Below, piece by piece: positions 35,757 to 44,608 of a stretch of DNA of 64,000 nucleotides; position 1 is the first letter of the stretch; the number at the start of each line of letters is the position of its first letter. The DNA is taken from the NCBI GenBank assembly GCA_018812925.1, contig JAHJCU010000004.1:165621-229620 (forward strand). Reading direction: 5' to 3'. The notes under the pieces were generated by a model. It searched no databases and had not been told where the DNA came from. It worked only from the letters and a program-made list of their open reading frames with translations. This DNA is from Candidatus Omnitrophota bacterium. Lineage in GTDB: Bacteria; CAIJMQ01. A program made the position numbers and the translations under genes.

Positions 35757-36129
35757 TCAGTTTTGGTCATAGACTCTTGTCCACCAGCCAACAGCAGTTC
35801 CTTGGTATTGAAAGAGAGCAATCTTCTTCCCGAGGTCCGAATCAATCAGCGCCGCAAAATAGTCGTCAGGAAGTGATCCGCGTATTTTGACCTTCCTAAT
35901 CTGTATTATTCTGTAGGTCTTTATGCGACCTTGATCGAAGCCCGTCATTTTGAAACACTGCGCAATAACATCTGCATTCGGAGCTATCTCTGGTAAATCA
36001 ATAATTGGAAATACGCCGTTCTTGCCACACATGATCGTTTGATAGTTTGGTTACAAGTGTGTCTATTGGGTCTGCGCTTGCACAGCCGATAAGAAGGAAA
36101 CAGACCAGTGTGACAATTGACTTTTTCAT
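35757..36129 (-). pseudogene. Small cassette lipoprotein gene with a one-base frameshift
   Basis: From ATG 36129 the frame gives 'MKKSIVTLVCFLLIGCASAD', a lipoprotein signal with a lipobox LIGC, and then 'DTLVTKLSNDHVW' before shifting to a stop. Removing the C at 36024 joins it to 'KNGVFPIIDLPEIAPN' and continues to a stop at 35757, giving a 123-residue product ending 'GWWTRVYDQN'. The N-terminal signal and C-terminal body are otherwise intact. This is a real one-base insertion, or an assembly/sequencing error. The function is unknown. Confidence 0.7.
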
Positions 36130-36176
36130 TTTCTCTCCTTTAACACGTATTATACTGTCTAAATAATCTGGCAAAT

Positions 36177-36193
36177 ACTGCAATTTTTGCAGT
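36177..36193. terminator. Hairpin downstream of the RND pump gene
   Basis: ACTGCAA-TTT-TTGCAGT, a seven-base stem, lies 23 bases past the RND stop codon, between the efflux operon and the cassette array. Plus-strand sequence after it is T-rich, minus-strand sequence only weakly so. A role as a terminator is possible but not certain. Confidence 0.35.
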
Positions 36194-36215
36194 GTCTGAT
36201 TTTATTTTTACTATT

Positions 36216-39200
36216 CTACTCTTCTTCTGCCAAAAGAGAAGATTTTTTATTTGACCTGCGTTGTCTTCTGCTTACATACAGAAAATAAAGCAGAGGAATT
36301 ACAAAAAGAGTGAGGATTAATGCGCTGAATGCTCCCGATATAACGGTAACACCCATAGGAGATTTAAAAGCAGTAGCTTTCCCCACTCCAAAAGCAAGGG
36401 GAATCATTGCGGTAATCGTGGTAAAGGTCGTCATAAGGCAAGGTCTTAATCTTATAGAACTTGCCTCCACAATAGCTTCAAGCGGTTTCTTCCCCTGCTC
36501 AATAAGCGTCTTTGCAAAATTAATAATAAGGATGCCATTGTTCACACCTATACCGGTTAGGATCATAACTCCAAGAAGACTAAACATATTAATAGTCTTG
36601 CCAAAGATGAAAAGACCGAAAAGTATTCCAATCGTTGCCAATGGTAAAGCTGAGATTATAATGAATGGTTCGAACCAGCTTTCGAATTGAGCCGCCATAA
36701 CCAAATAAACGAGAATAATTGCAATAAGTATGGCAGTTCCTATATCGCGAAAAGCCTCCTGCATCATCTTTATATTTCCACCTGTATTTAAATTGACTTC
36801 ACGAGGAACATTTATTTCTGTCAGTTTTCTCATAAATTCATTCGCGACGGTTCCTACTGGCTTGGTGGTATTAGCGGTGAGAGTAATGCTTGGTTGACGA
36901 TTATATCTTTGTCTTTGAGTCGGGCCTGATGTTTCCTGTATGTCGGAAATTTGTTTTAATAAAAACATGTCGTTCATTCTGTTGGATAAAGGAATATTCT
37001 CTAAAACCTGTCTTTGTTTTTTCAATTTTTCGGGTATAGTGACGCGTATATCATATTCGTTTTCACCCTCGCGAAACGTTGTAGGCACAATACCTTCCAA
37101 AGCCGCGCGCACATTTAACGCCACAGAATTAACATCCATATCAACATCTGCTAATTTTGCGCGATTGATTGCAAAATTTATTTCGGGTTTTCCGGGATGA
37201 TAAGAAGAATCCGCATCCGAAATACCGGGCGTATTCTGTAAAACCGTTAAAATATCCTTTGCCGCGCTTGTAACAATTTCATGATTGGGACCGGTAACAT
37301 AATATGTAATTGGCATGCCGCCGCCGCCAACACTTGAGCTTATTTCTTGAACATTAATAGTGGCTCCCGGCAAAGACGCAAGAAAATGTTTTGTATCCTT
37401 TAACAATTCTACCGCCGAGAGGCTTCTATCATCTTTCCAATTGATTACTATTTGCGCATATTCGGGTCCTTGAGAGCCGACACTAATCTCTCCGCCGGAA
37501 ACAGCGCCGATAGTGGTAAAAGTGCTGTCCAGTTCCGGAATTGTTCTCAACTTTTCTTCAATTTGCTCTACCATAGACTGTGTTTTTTCTAAATTTGTCC
37601 CGGCCGGCATTCTTATCATTATGGAAGAAACGCCTTGGTCCGTTTGGGTGGCAAATTCCGACCCGATCATAGGAAGAAGCGCAATACTTGCAATTAGGAG
37701 TCCAATAACAATTCCAAAAACTAATTTAGGCCGTTTTAATAAAATGGGCAAAAACTCTTTATATTGGGCTTTCAATAATATAAATCCTTTTTCCCATTTT
37801 TTTGACAACCAAGATTCCTTTGTAACATGCAAAAATTTGCTTGATAACATGGGAATTAATGTAAATCCGACACAAAAAGCAATTATTGTGGCAAAAATTT
37901 GCACTAATCCGAATTCTTTGAAGAACTGCCCCATCAGTCCCGACATAAACACAATAGGTAAAAAGACCACAATATTGGTGCAAATAGAAGCAATCACGGC
38001 AGGGGCAACCTCCATAGTAGCTTCTTCAGCCGCCTGTTTTAAATTTTTACCCAATTCTTTCGTATGCCTGTGAATATTTTCCATGATAACTATGGAACTA
38101 TCAATAAGAACTCCTACGCATAAAGCTAAACTTGTAAGTGTAAGAATATTAAAACTAAAACCCGTCATATACATAAAAAACATAGTCCCTATAAGCGAGA
38201 CCGGTATTGTTATACTGACAATCAATGTGCTTCCTACTCCGTGCAAGAATAAAAATAGCACAATACCCGTAATAATAACTCCTAAAAACAAATTGCTTCT
38301 AACATCCGCAACAGCGTTTCTTATAAACAAAGAATCGTCCACGACCACTTTTAATTCATAACCCTCCGGCAAAGTTTCATTGAGCCGGGCAATTTCCGAC
38401 CTTACATTATCCACAACTTCAATTGTATTTGAATCCGGCTGTTTTTGGACAGTCAATGAAACTGCGTCTTTTCCGTCTATCCTTGCAGTATCTCTGACTT
38501 CAGCATAGGTATCTTTTACTTCGGCTAAACTTGAAAGATTCACTTTTCTTGTCTGACGGGTTCTCTGGTCCATCAATGGAATTTCCATTGAACTTATCTG
38601 CGATATATCGGTAAATTCGGCATCTGTTCTGCCGGATATTTCTAAATTCCCGCTGGAAAAATGACCTGCGGGCAAATTTACGTTTTCCGATTTCAACCTA
38701 TTAGATATATCAAGTAAAGTTATCCCATAAAATTTGAGTTTATCCGGCACCGCTTCCACTCTTATTTCCCGCCTTAATCCGCCCACAATATCAATATTGC
38801 CGACTCCCTTGACCGTTTGAAGAATTGGTTTTATGTTATCTTTTGCCTGCTGATAAACGCTTTGCAAATCAGGACCTGAAAAAGCTATATAAAGAATAGG
38901 GCTTGCGTTAATGTCGAGTTTAAGGATTTCGGGTTCTTTCACATCGTCGGGCAATTGTTCTCTTACTGAAGAAACTTTCTCCCTTACATCCGAAGCAGCC
39001 ACATCTGCAGAAACATCCATAGTAAATTCACAGATAATAATCGATACTCCTTCCGACGATACAGACTGAATATTTTTCAAATTATTCGTTGTACTGATTG
39101 CATCCTCGAGAGGTTTTGATATCAACGTTTCTACCTGGTCGGGACCTGCGCCCGGATACAAAGTTTTAACCGTAACGTAAGGAAGGTCGACATTGGGCAT

Positions 39201-39308
39201 AAGCGTAACATTTAACTTAAATGCCGAATATATGCCTATAACCGCCAATGCCAAGAAAAAGACGGAAATAAAAACCGGTTTATTTATAGCTATTCTGGGT
39301 AAATTCAT
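36216..39308 (-). CDS. RND efflux transporter, AcrB/MexB (HAE1) family
   Basis: A 1030-residue inner-membrane proton-driven exporter. It begins with the typical 'INKPVFISVFFLALAVIG' span and 'LYPGAGPDQVETLISKPLEDAISTTNNL'. The twelve-span pattern has two large periplasmic loops. In span 4, 'LALCVGVLIDSSIVIMENI' supplies one Asp of the proton relay. 'NGILIINFAKTLIEQGK' marks the second repeat. It is the last gene of the marR-tolC-MFP-RND operon, 66 bases after the adaptor gene. Substrates may be drugs or lipophilic compounds; the regulator suggests small aromatic inducers. Confidence 0.94.
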   Translation of the reverse strand: MNLPRIAINKPVFISVFFLALAVIGIYSAFKLNVTLMPNVDLPYVTVKTLYPGAGPDQVETLISKPLEDAISTTNNLKNIQSVSSEGVSIIICEFTMDVSADVAASDVREKVSSVREQLPDDVKEPEILKLDINASPILYIAFSGPDLQSVYQQAKDNIKPILQTVKGVGNIDIVGGLRREIRVEAVPDKLKFYGITLLDISNRLKSENVNLPAGHFSSGNLEISGRTDAEFTDISQISSMEIPLMDQRTRQTRKVNLSSLAEVKDTYAEVRDTARIDGKDAVSLTVQKQPDSNTIEVVDNVRSEIARLNETLPEGYELKVVVDDSLFIRNAVADVRSNLFLGVIITGIVLFLFLHGVGSTLIVSITIPVSLIGTMFFMYMTGFSFNILTLTSLALCVGVLIDSSIVIMENIHRHTKELGKNLKQAAEEATMEVAPAVIASICTNIVVFLPIVFMSGLMGQFFKEFGLVQIFATIIAFCVGFTLIPMLSSKFLHVTKESWLSKKWEKGFILLKAQYKEFLPILLKRPKLVFGIVIGLLIASIALLPMIGSEFATQTDQGVSSIMIRMPAGTNLEKTQSMVEQIEEKLRTIPELDSTFTTIGAVSGGEISVGSQGPEYAQIVINWKDDRSLSAVELLKDTKHFLASLPGATINVQEISSSVGGGGMPITYYVTGPNHEIVTSAAKDILTVLQNTPGISDADSSYHPGKPEINFAINRAKLADVDMDVNSVALNVRAALEGIVPTTFREGENEYDIRVTIPEKLKKQRQVLENIPLSNRMNDMFLLKQISDIQETSGPTQRQRYNRQPSITLTANTTKPVGTVANEFMRKLTEINVPREVNLNTGGNIKMMQEAFRDIGTAILIAIILVYLVMAAQFESWFEPFIIISALPLATIGILFGLFIFGKTINMFSLLGVMILTGIGVNNGILIINFAKTLIEQGKKPLEAIVEASSIRLRPCLMTTFTTITAMIPLAFGVGKATAFKSPMGVTVISGAFSALILTLFVIPLLYFLYVSRRQRRSNKKSSLLAEEE

Positions 39309-39373
39309 AATTTATTCCAGATTCCAGATTTAAAATTCAAGATTCAATTAAAGAATCTTAAAATCTTCAATCT

Positions 39374-40513
39374 TTAATTTTTAATAATTTTTATAAGTGA
39401 ACCTTCTTTCACATTCTCTTTCCCGAAGGTTATAATTTTAGTTCCAAAATCTATCCCCGATATAATTTCGAACTTATCCTCAGACCTATTGCCCAATTTT
39501 ACCTGCTTTTTTACTGCATGGTTATCTTCGACAGCAAACACAAAATATTCCATACCCTCTTTTATCAGCGCTTCGTTTGATAAGGTCATAATATTTTCCT
39601 TTGTGTCGACCAAGATTTTACCCTGCAAGAAAATTCCGGGAATTATATTGTTGGACATGTCTTCAAAGCGTATATATACGTCAAACAACCTCGTATTTGC
39701 GTCCGGAGCGCCGGAAATTCTTGTAACTTGCCCTTTTAATTGTTTACTAGCCGATACATCAAGTGTTAGTATTGCGCGTTGACCGATTTGCAAACCGGAA
39801 ATATCCTTTTCGGCAACTTTTACTTGAGCATTTAACTTTTGAGGGTTATATAAGCTGATTATAGATTGCCCTGGGCTAATAATTTCACCGACATCGGCTC
39901 TTCTTATCCCCACAACTCCGTCAAAAGGAGCAAATATGCCGTGGTCTTGGATATTCACATCTACTATTCTTAAATTATCTTTTGCAACTTCAAGTTGAGC
40001 ATAAGCGGATTCAAGAGTTTGCTTTGCAGTTTTAAAATTCAGTTCAAATTGTTCCAATTCTCTCTTAGAAATTGTGCCGTCTTTAAATAAATTATTCATT
40101 CTATCTAAGTTTCGCTTTACGTCTTCAAATTGCGCTTGAGACTGATTTAAATTATTTTCAGCAATTTTTACCTGATTTTGCGCTTGGGTTTTTTGAATTT
40201 CTAAAGAAGAAGTATCTATTTCAACTAGTTTTTCCCCGTCTATAACAACATCACCGGCATCTTTATGAAATTCTAATATTCTGCCCCCTGCTTTACTCGA
40301 AAGATATGCTTCTTGTTCGCTGCCTACTCTGCCTGTTACATTAAGAAATTCGAGCAAAGAATCAGGCCTAATTTCAACTGCTTCTACGGGAATCCCTTCT
40401 TTTTCTTGAATTTGAGTAATACTTAGAGGTAATTTCGCGTTAAATTTTTGAATTATTATTAAAGCAATTACTCCCAATAAAAGTATTGATACTATGACTG
40501 TTATTTTTCTCAT
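39374..40513 (-). CDS. RND efflux periplasmic adaptor subunit (MFP)
   Basis: A 379-residue membrane fusion protein with an N-terminal anchor (about 5-22). 'EAYLSSKAGGRILEFHKDAGDVVIDGEKLVEID' is the first biotinyl-lipoyl half-motif, and 'HGIFAPFDGVVGIRRADVGEIISPG' the second; a coiled-coil hairpin (about 95-175) lies between them. The beta-barrel and C-terminal domains follow. It bridges the RND pump and TolC across the periplasm. It is 18 bases after the TolC-like gene. Confidence 0.93.
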   Translation of the reverse strand: MRKITVIVSILLLGVIALIIIQKFNAKLPLSITQIQEKEGIPVEAVEIRPDSLLEFLNVTGRVGSEQEAYLSSKAGGRILEFHKDAGDVVIDGEKLVEIDTSSLEIQKTQAQNQVKIAENNLNQSQAQFEDVKRNLDRMNNLFKDGTISKRELEQFELNFKTAKQTLESAYAQLEVAKDNLRIVDVNIQDHGIFAPFDGVVGIRRADVGEIISPGQSIISLYNPQKLNAQVKVAEKDISGLQIGQRAILTLDVSASKQLKGQVTRISGAPDANTRLFDVYIRFEDMSNNIIPGIFLQGKILVDTKENIMTLSNEALIKEGMEYFVFAVEDNHAVKKQVKLGNRSEDKFEIISGIDFGTKIITFGKENVKEGSLIKIIKN

Positions 40514-40531
40514 CTATTTTCTCCTATGATT

Positions 40532-41815
40532 CTAATCCCAATTCTTAAATGTTGTTATTCCCATCGCTCTTTCAAGTTGCGAAAAGGCAATATTATATCC
40601 ATAAAGAGCTTGATAATAACTTGTTCTTGCCTGACTAAGTAAAACTTGCGCATCCAGAACATCCGTATTTGTTGAAAGCCCCTCTTTGAATCTTAGTGAA
40701 GTGTCACGGAAATTTTTCTCGGCTTCTTTTACTGCTATCTCCTGCACTTTTATCTTTTCTTTTTCCGATAGCAATGTGAAATACGCTTGTCTTACTTCAA
40801 GTTCTATATTATTTGCAAGAAGCTCTAAACTGCTACGCGCTTGCTCAAATTGAGCTTTTACCTTTCTAACTTCGTTTAAATTTTCTCCCCAGTCCCATAT
40901 ATCCATTTCTACCGATACAATTGCGCTCCAGGATTCTTTCCACTCATCTATAGGAACCTCCGCTCCTTTAATCTTATCCCACTTTCCGATAAGCGAAACT
41001 TGAGGCAGAAAAGAAGAACGTGAAATACTTACTCCGCTTTGTGAAATTTTCATCCTGCTATTAGCTTCTTTTATTTCAGGTCTTGAATTAATTGCTTGGC
41101 GCATAGCCGAAGAAAGGTCGATATTATAATCATCTAAATATAGGACATCTTCTATCATTACCTCTTGCCCGAGGTTTCTATTCAAAAGACTGTTAAAATA
41201 GGATTTTGACAATTCTAAGACATTATTTGCATCTATTAGACTCTGCTGAGCGTTTGCTAAAGCAACTTTTGCTCTTAAAACTTCAACTTCGGAAACGAGC
41301 CCCTCTTTAAAATATGCTTCTACAGTATTAAGATGAGCCTTTGTTAAAGTTACTGACTCTTCCGCTACTTGCTTAATTTTTCCCGTGCCCAAAACTTGGA
41401 AATACGCCTTTTTAACCTCCATAACCAGATTATTTTGGGTCGATTCGAAGTAGCTTTGACTCGCTTTAAGGTTTTCATTTTGCAAATTATATGCAGGCAA
41501 AAGACCCCCGTGAAAAATAGGCTGTACTAAATTTAGATTGTAATCGTAAATCTCATCATCGCTTAAAACCACTGATGCCATTTCGCTTTTTTCATCTAAA
41601 CGCGTATAAGAAGAAGAACTGTAAATTTTAGGAAAGAAATAGCTTAATGCCTGGTTTTTTTCCGCTTGCGCTTCTTTTATTTTTTCATTGGCTAATTTTA
41701 TGGACGCGTTATTCTCCAACGCAATAGATACACTTTGTTTGAGAGTAAGCACGTCCCCCTGCGCAAAGACAAAAAACGGCAAGCTAAATATAACCAAAAA
41801 AACGAATCTTTTCAT
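40532..41815 (-). CDS. TolC-family outer membrane efflux protein
   Basis: A 427-residue protein with a signal peptide ending near 'FFVFAQGDVLTLKQSVSIALENN', and two repeats of the outer-membrane-efflux-protein family, each with 'AYFQVLGTGKIKQVAEESV' and 'AYFTLLSEKEKIKVQEIAV' helices. Presence of TolC supports a diderm cell envelope. It overlaps marR by four bases (ATGA). Confidence 0.94.
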   Translation of the reverse strand: MKRFVFLVIFSLPFFVFAQGDVLTLKQSVSIALENNASIKLANEKIKEAQAEKNQALSYFFPKIYSSSSYTRLDEKSEMASVVLSDDEIYDYNLNLVQPIFHGGLLPAYNLQNENLKASQSYFESTQNNLVMEVKKAYFQVLGTGKIKQVAEESVTLTKAHLNTVEAYFKEGLVSEVEVLRAKVALANAQQSLIDANNVLELSKSYFNSLLNRNLGQEVMIEDVLYLDDYNIDLSSAMRQAINSRPEIKEANSRMKISQSGVSISRSSFLPQVSLIGKWDKIKGAEVPIDEWKESWSAIVSVEMDIWDWGENLNEVRKVKAQFEQARSSLELLANNIELEVRQAYFTLLSEKEKIKVQEIAVKEAEKNFRDTSLRFKEGLSTNTDVLDAQVLLSQARTSYYQALYGYNIAFSQLERAMGITTFKNWD

Positions 41816-42228
41816 AACAGCTCCTCCATTTTTTGGGTTACTTCAAGAAAATTTTTTCTATCCTGGGCAGAAAACCCTTTAAAAATAGAAAAAAACAGTT
41901 CATTGGATTGGTTTTTAATTTTCAATATGACTGTCTTACCTTTGGGTGTAAGAGAAACAATTATTATCCTTCTGTCAGAAGAAGAGAAATCTCTTTGCAC
42001 TAATTGCATTTTTACAAGTTTATCTACTAACCCGGTTACAGCCGGAGGAGTTACAAAAAGATAATCAGCAACTTCATGCATAGTAGTTTCACCTTTATCA
42101 TTAAGATGCTCGAGAATATGATATTGAGGAATAGTTATTTCCCCTTGGCTCAATTCGTTAGATAATTTTGCTCTCATTTTTCTCTGTAGCCGAGAAATAC
42201 TTTCTGCTATTTTTTCTATCTCCTGCAT
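41812..42228 (-). CDS. MarR family transcriptional regulator
   Basis: A 138-residue winged-helix protein. 'EITIPQYHILEHLNDKGETTMHEVADYLFVTPPAVTGLVDKLVKMQLVQR' covers the DNA-binding region (helices 2-4; quoted parts are conserved in the family) and 'DRRIIIVSLTPKGK' forms the wing. It is first in the efflux operon. A 29-base palindrome 26 bases upstream of its start is the probable operator, so it likely represses its own operon. Confidence 0.93.
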   Translation of the reverse strand: MQEIEKIAESISRLQRKMRAKLSNELSQGEITIPQYHILEHLNDKGETTMHEVADYLFVTPPAVTGLVDKLVKMQLVQRDFSSSDRRIIIVSLTPKGKTVILKIKNQSNELFFSIFKGFSAQDRKNFLEVTQKMEELL

Positions 42229-42253
42229 AACATCACCAAAAACTCCCAGAAAC

Positions 42254-42282
42254 TTAACGTTCTTAATAATTAAGAACGTTAA
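42254..42282. promoter_or_regulatory. Probable MarR operator palindrome
   Basis: A perfect inverted repeat of two 14-base arms around a single central base, with the left arm TTAACGTTCTTAAT. It ends 26 bases upstream of the marR start codon and is followed outward by AT-rich promoter-like sequence. Length and position fit a MarR dimer site. Confidence 0.75.
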
Positions 42283-42472
42283 TTATATCAGAAAAATATT
42301 TATGGTCAACCCCGTTAAGAATTTAACAGGTTGAAATTAAGTATTATATAGCGTAATAATTACTTATCTGGTTGATAAATATTTTGCGTTTTAAAATCTC
42401 TAATGGGGTCAAACTTGAATTGATATTAGCTTATATGATAAATTGCATCGTTAAGATTACTAAAGACAAAAA

Positions 42473-43396
42473 ATGGAAAAAGGAACCGAATTTCAAATAG
42501 GCGGCGAAACTTACGTTTTTGACAAACTTATAGGTCAAGGAGGAATGAGCCAAGTATACACCGCTTACAAAAAAACTAGTGACGATGCAGAAATACACTA
42601 CATAGCAGTCAAATTCCTCCCTCCTAGTATGGAGAGCGACAAGAGAAGAATCAAAGCGTTAAGAGAAGAATTTAATATTATAAATAAGATACCCGACCCG
42701 GAAAGTTACAACATAGTAAAGATATATGATATGTTGAAACTAAAGGATGGGTATTGTCTGATTATGCCGTATCTGCAAGGCGGCAATCTTATAGAAAGGG
42801 TAATAAACAGAGAAAAGACTACAGGAGAAAAGTTCCCTTTTATCGAAAAGGTGAGAATTGCAAGAGATATAGCATACGGGCTTGCGTATTTACATGCTTA
42901 CGACATAATCCATGGAGATGTTAAACCGTCCAATATACTATTTGATGAAGAAGGACACGTAAGAATAACTGATTTTGGTCTATCGCATTTTTCTTCAAAT
43001 GCATTTACCCATATCATGTCTCGCCTGTTTTTGGTTGGTTTTTTACTTAAGAAAGATTTAAAAGGCGGAACCCCTGCTTATATGAGCCCCGAACAACTTA
43101 AAGGTGCAAAACCCGATAAAAGCGTTGATATTTACGCTTTGGGAGTGCTTTTATTCGAACTGTTTACAGGCAATTTACCTTATTCCCCTTATGTATTTTC
43201 CAACAATAGAAAAAGCATTATAAGGGGATATTATATGGCAAGAAAAAATGACCGAAATTCAATGACAGTGAAAAGCCAGCTTCTCCATCTCCCATTCTCC
43301 TTACAAGAAATAATTCTGGGATGCTTGATGTTTGATAAAAAAGACCGATTCCCCACGATTGGGAGTGTCTATGTCAAATTAGACCAGATAAGATAA
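42473..43396 (+). CDS. Serine/threonine protein kinase
   Basis: A 307-residue Hanks-type kinase with almost no extra domain. Gly-rich loop 'GQGGMSQVYTAY' (21-32), Lys47 in 'IAVKFLP', catalytic loop HGDVKPSN (147-154) and DFG (167-169) followed by 'GGTPAYMSPEQLKG'. The usual HRD Arg is Gly148, so it is a non-RD kinase, which often does not need activation-loop phosphorylation. There is no membrane span or PASTA domain. It stands alone with its own leader (42283-42472) and a long downstream repeat region. Confidence 0.93.
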   Translation: MEKGTEFQIGGETYVFDKLIGQGGMSQVYTAYKKTSDDAEIHYIAVKFLPPSMESDKRRIKALREEFNIINKIPDPESYNIVKIYDMLKLKDGYCLIMPYLQGGNLIERVINREKTTGEKFPFIEKVRIARDIAYGLAYLHAYDIIHGDVKPSNILFDEEGHVRITDFGLSHFSSNAFTHIMSRLFLVGFLLKKDLKGGTPAYMSPEQLKGAKPDKSVDIYALGVLLFELFTGNLPYSPYVFSNNRKSIIRGYYMARKNDRNSMTVKSQLLHLPFSLQEIILGCLMFDKKDRFPTIGSVYVKLDQIR

Positions 43397-43556
43397 CCTT
43401 CTTAACAAATTGCAATATCAGAAATCAAAACAACGAATAAATTGATACTTGATACTAGTAGAAACAAGAAACAAACTTCCATTAACGAGAATCGAGAATC
43501 AGATAGCTTTAGTTTTTAAATTTTGATATGTATTTTTGATTTTTAATCTTCCCTCT

Positions 43557-43607
43557 GGAATCTTGGAAAGATTCCGAGGACTTAGTCCCGGAAATTCTCT
43601 GAATTTC
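43557..43607. repeat. Three-hairpin intergenic repeat (copy B)
   Basis: Hairpins in the same order as copy A: GGAATCTT-GGA-AAGATTCC (43557-43575), GGAC-TTA-GTCC (43578-43588) and GAAATTC-TCT-GAATTTC (43591-43607). The last one is nearly identical to that of copy A. The outer stem is weak here. It lies 42 bases upstream of the nadC start. Confidence 0.7.
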
Positions 43608-43649
43608 TCGGGGTGATATTTAATTTTAGCCGAGCAAAGCGAGGATTAT

Positions 43650-44522
43650 ATGGATTTTAAAAAATTAAAAAACATTATTAAATCTGCTTTAATAGAAGAC
43701 ATCGGCAAAAAGGATATTACTACAGAAACTATTATCGGAGATATTAAAGTCAAAGCCGTAATCATCAGTAAAAACGAAGGCGTAATAGCCGGTTTAGATA
43801 TTGCAAATACCGCATTTCAACTGGTATCAAAAAACACAAAATTCAAGAAACTAGTAAAAGATGGCGACAAAGTTCATAAAAACCAAATTCTTGCAATTTT
43901 AGACGGTAAAGCAAAAAAAATACTGATTGCCGAAAGAACTGCTTTAAATTTTTTGAGCCATTTAAGCGGAATTGCAACATTGACTTCAAAATATACAGAA
44001 AAAATCAAGCCCTACAGATGCAAACTCCTTGATACCCGGAAAACAACTCCCCTTTTGAGGGAAATGGAAAAATACGCGGTAAGAATGGGAGGCGGACATA
44101 ACCATCGCAAAGGGCTTTACGATATGGTGCTTATAAAAGATAATCATCTTAAACTTATATCCTATTGTGAAATAAAAAAGGTTATAGATTCGGTTAAAAA
44201 GAGAATCTCAAAGAGCGTCAAAATAGAAGTGGAAGTTGATACATTAGATTCTTTTAAGAAAATATATGATTGCAAAGCAGATATAATCATGCTTGACAAT
44301 ATGAGCCCCGACAAGATGAAAAAAGCAGTCAAATGGATGAAAAAACAAAAAGCACTAGCAAAATCTAAAAAAATAATTCTCGAAGCTTCAGGAGGAATTA
44401 ACCTTTCAAATATAAAAGAAATTGCAAAAACAGGCGTAGATTTAATTTCCATAGGAGAAATAACACATTCAGCGCCTGCGCTTGATGTAAGTTTGGAAAT
44501 AATAACACTAAAAAATAGATAG
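43650..44522 (+). CDS. nadC: Nicotinate-nucleotide diphosphorylase (carboxylating)
   Basis: A 290-residue enzyme that makes nicotinate mononucleotide from quinolinate and PRPP. 'DTRKTTPLLREMEKYAVRMGGGHNHRKGLYDMVLIKDNH' (a long conserved block at about 130-168) and 'LEASGGINLSNI' near the C terminus are diagnostic. nadA and nadB are not in the window. It starts a plus-strand cofactor group with birA and coaX. Length is normal. Confidence 0.96.
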   Translation: MDFKKLKNIIKSALIEDIGKKDITTETIIGDIKVKAVIISKNEGVIAGLDIANTAFQLVSKNTKFKKLVKDGDKVHKNQILAILDGKAKKILIAERTALNFLSHLSGIATLTSKYTEKIKPYRCKLLDTRKTTPLLREMEKYAVRMGGGHNHRKGLYDMVLIKDNHLKLISYCEIKKVIDSVKKRISKSVKIEVEVDTLDSFKKIYDCKADIIMLDNMSPDKMKKAVKWMKKQKALAKSKKIILEASGGINLSNIKEIAKTGVDLISIGEITHSAPALDVSLEIITLKNR

Positions 44523-44524
44523 GA

Positions 44525-44605
44525 TAATAGATGCTTGATACTAGATTCTAGTTAAACGATAACTGTAGTTACTAGTATCTAGAATCCAGAATCAAAAGGT
44601 TTTGC
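44525..44605. repeat. Degenerate mirrored repeat, CTAGATTCTAG type
   Basis: The gap between nadC and birA holds short units GATACTAGATTCTAG and CTAGTATCTAGAATC that are reverse complements with small differences. It would form a long hairpin in a nadC-birA transcript. Confidence 0.55.
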
Positions 44606-44608
44606 ATT

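Larger units (their letters stand above)
33075..36129 (-). mobile_element. Integron cassette array without an integrase (CALIN-like)
   Basis: Genes on one strand, each followed by an attC-like site: frameshifted lipoprotein then attC (35637-35734), C39 peptidase then attC (34820-34927), a C_GCAxxG fragment, and a serine hydrolase then a degraded site (33075-33133). No intI gene or attI site is seen nearby; the next upstream gene is the RND pump. The island is bounded on the low side by a truncated RND 3' end. Small orphan ORFs with signal peptides are typical cassette cargo. Confidence 0.7.

Noticed and set aside
42300-42330. CAACCCCGTTAAGAATTTAACAGGTTG hairpin-like word shared in part with 51199
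   Set aside because: The similarity (CACCCCGTTAGAGATTAA) is too short and imperfect to claim a separate repeat family from two copies.
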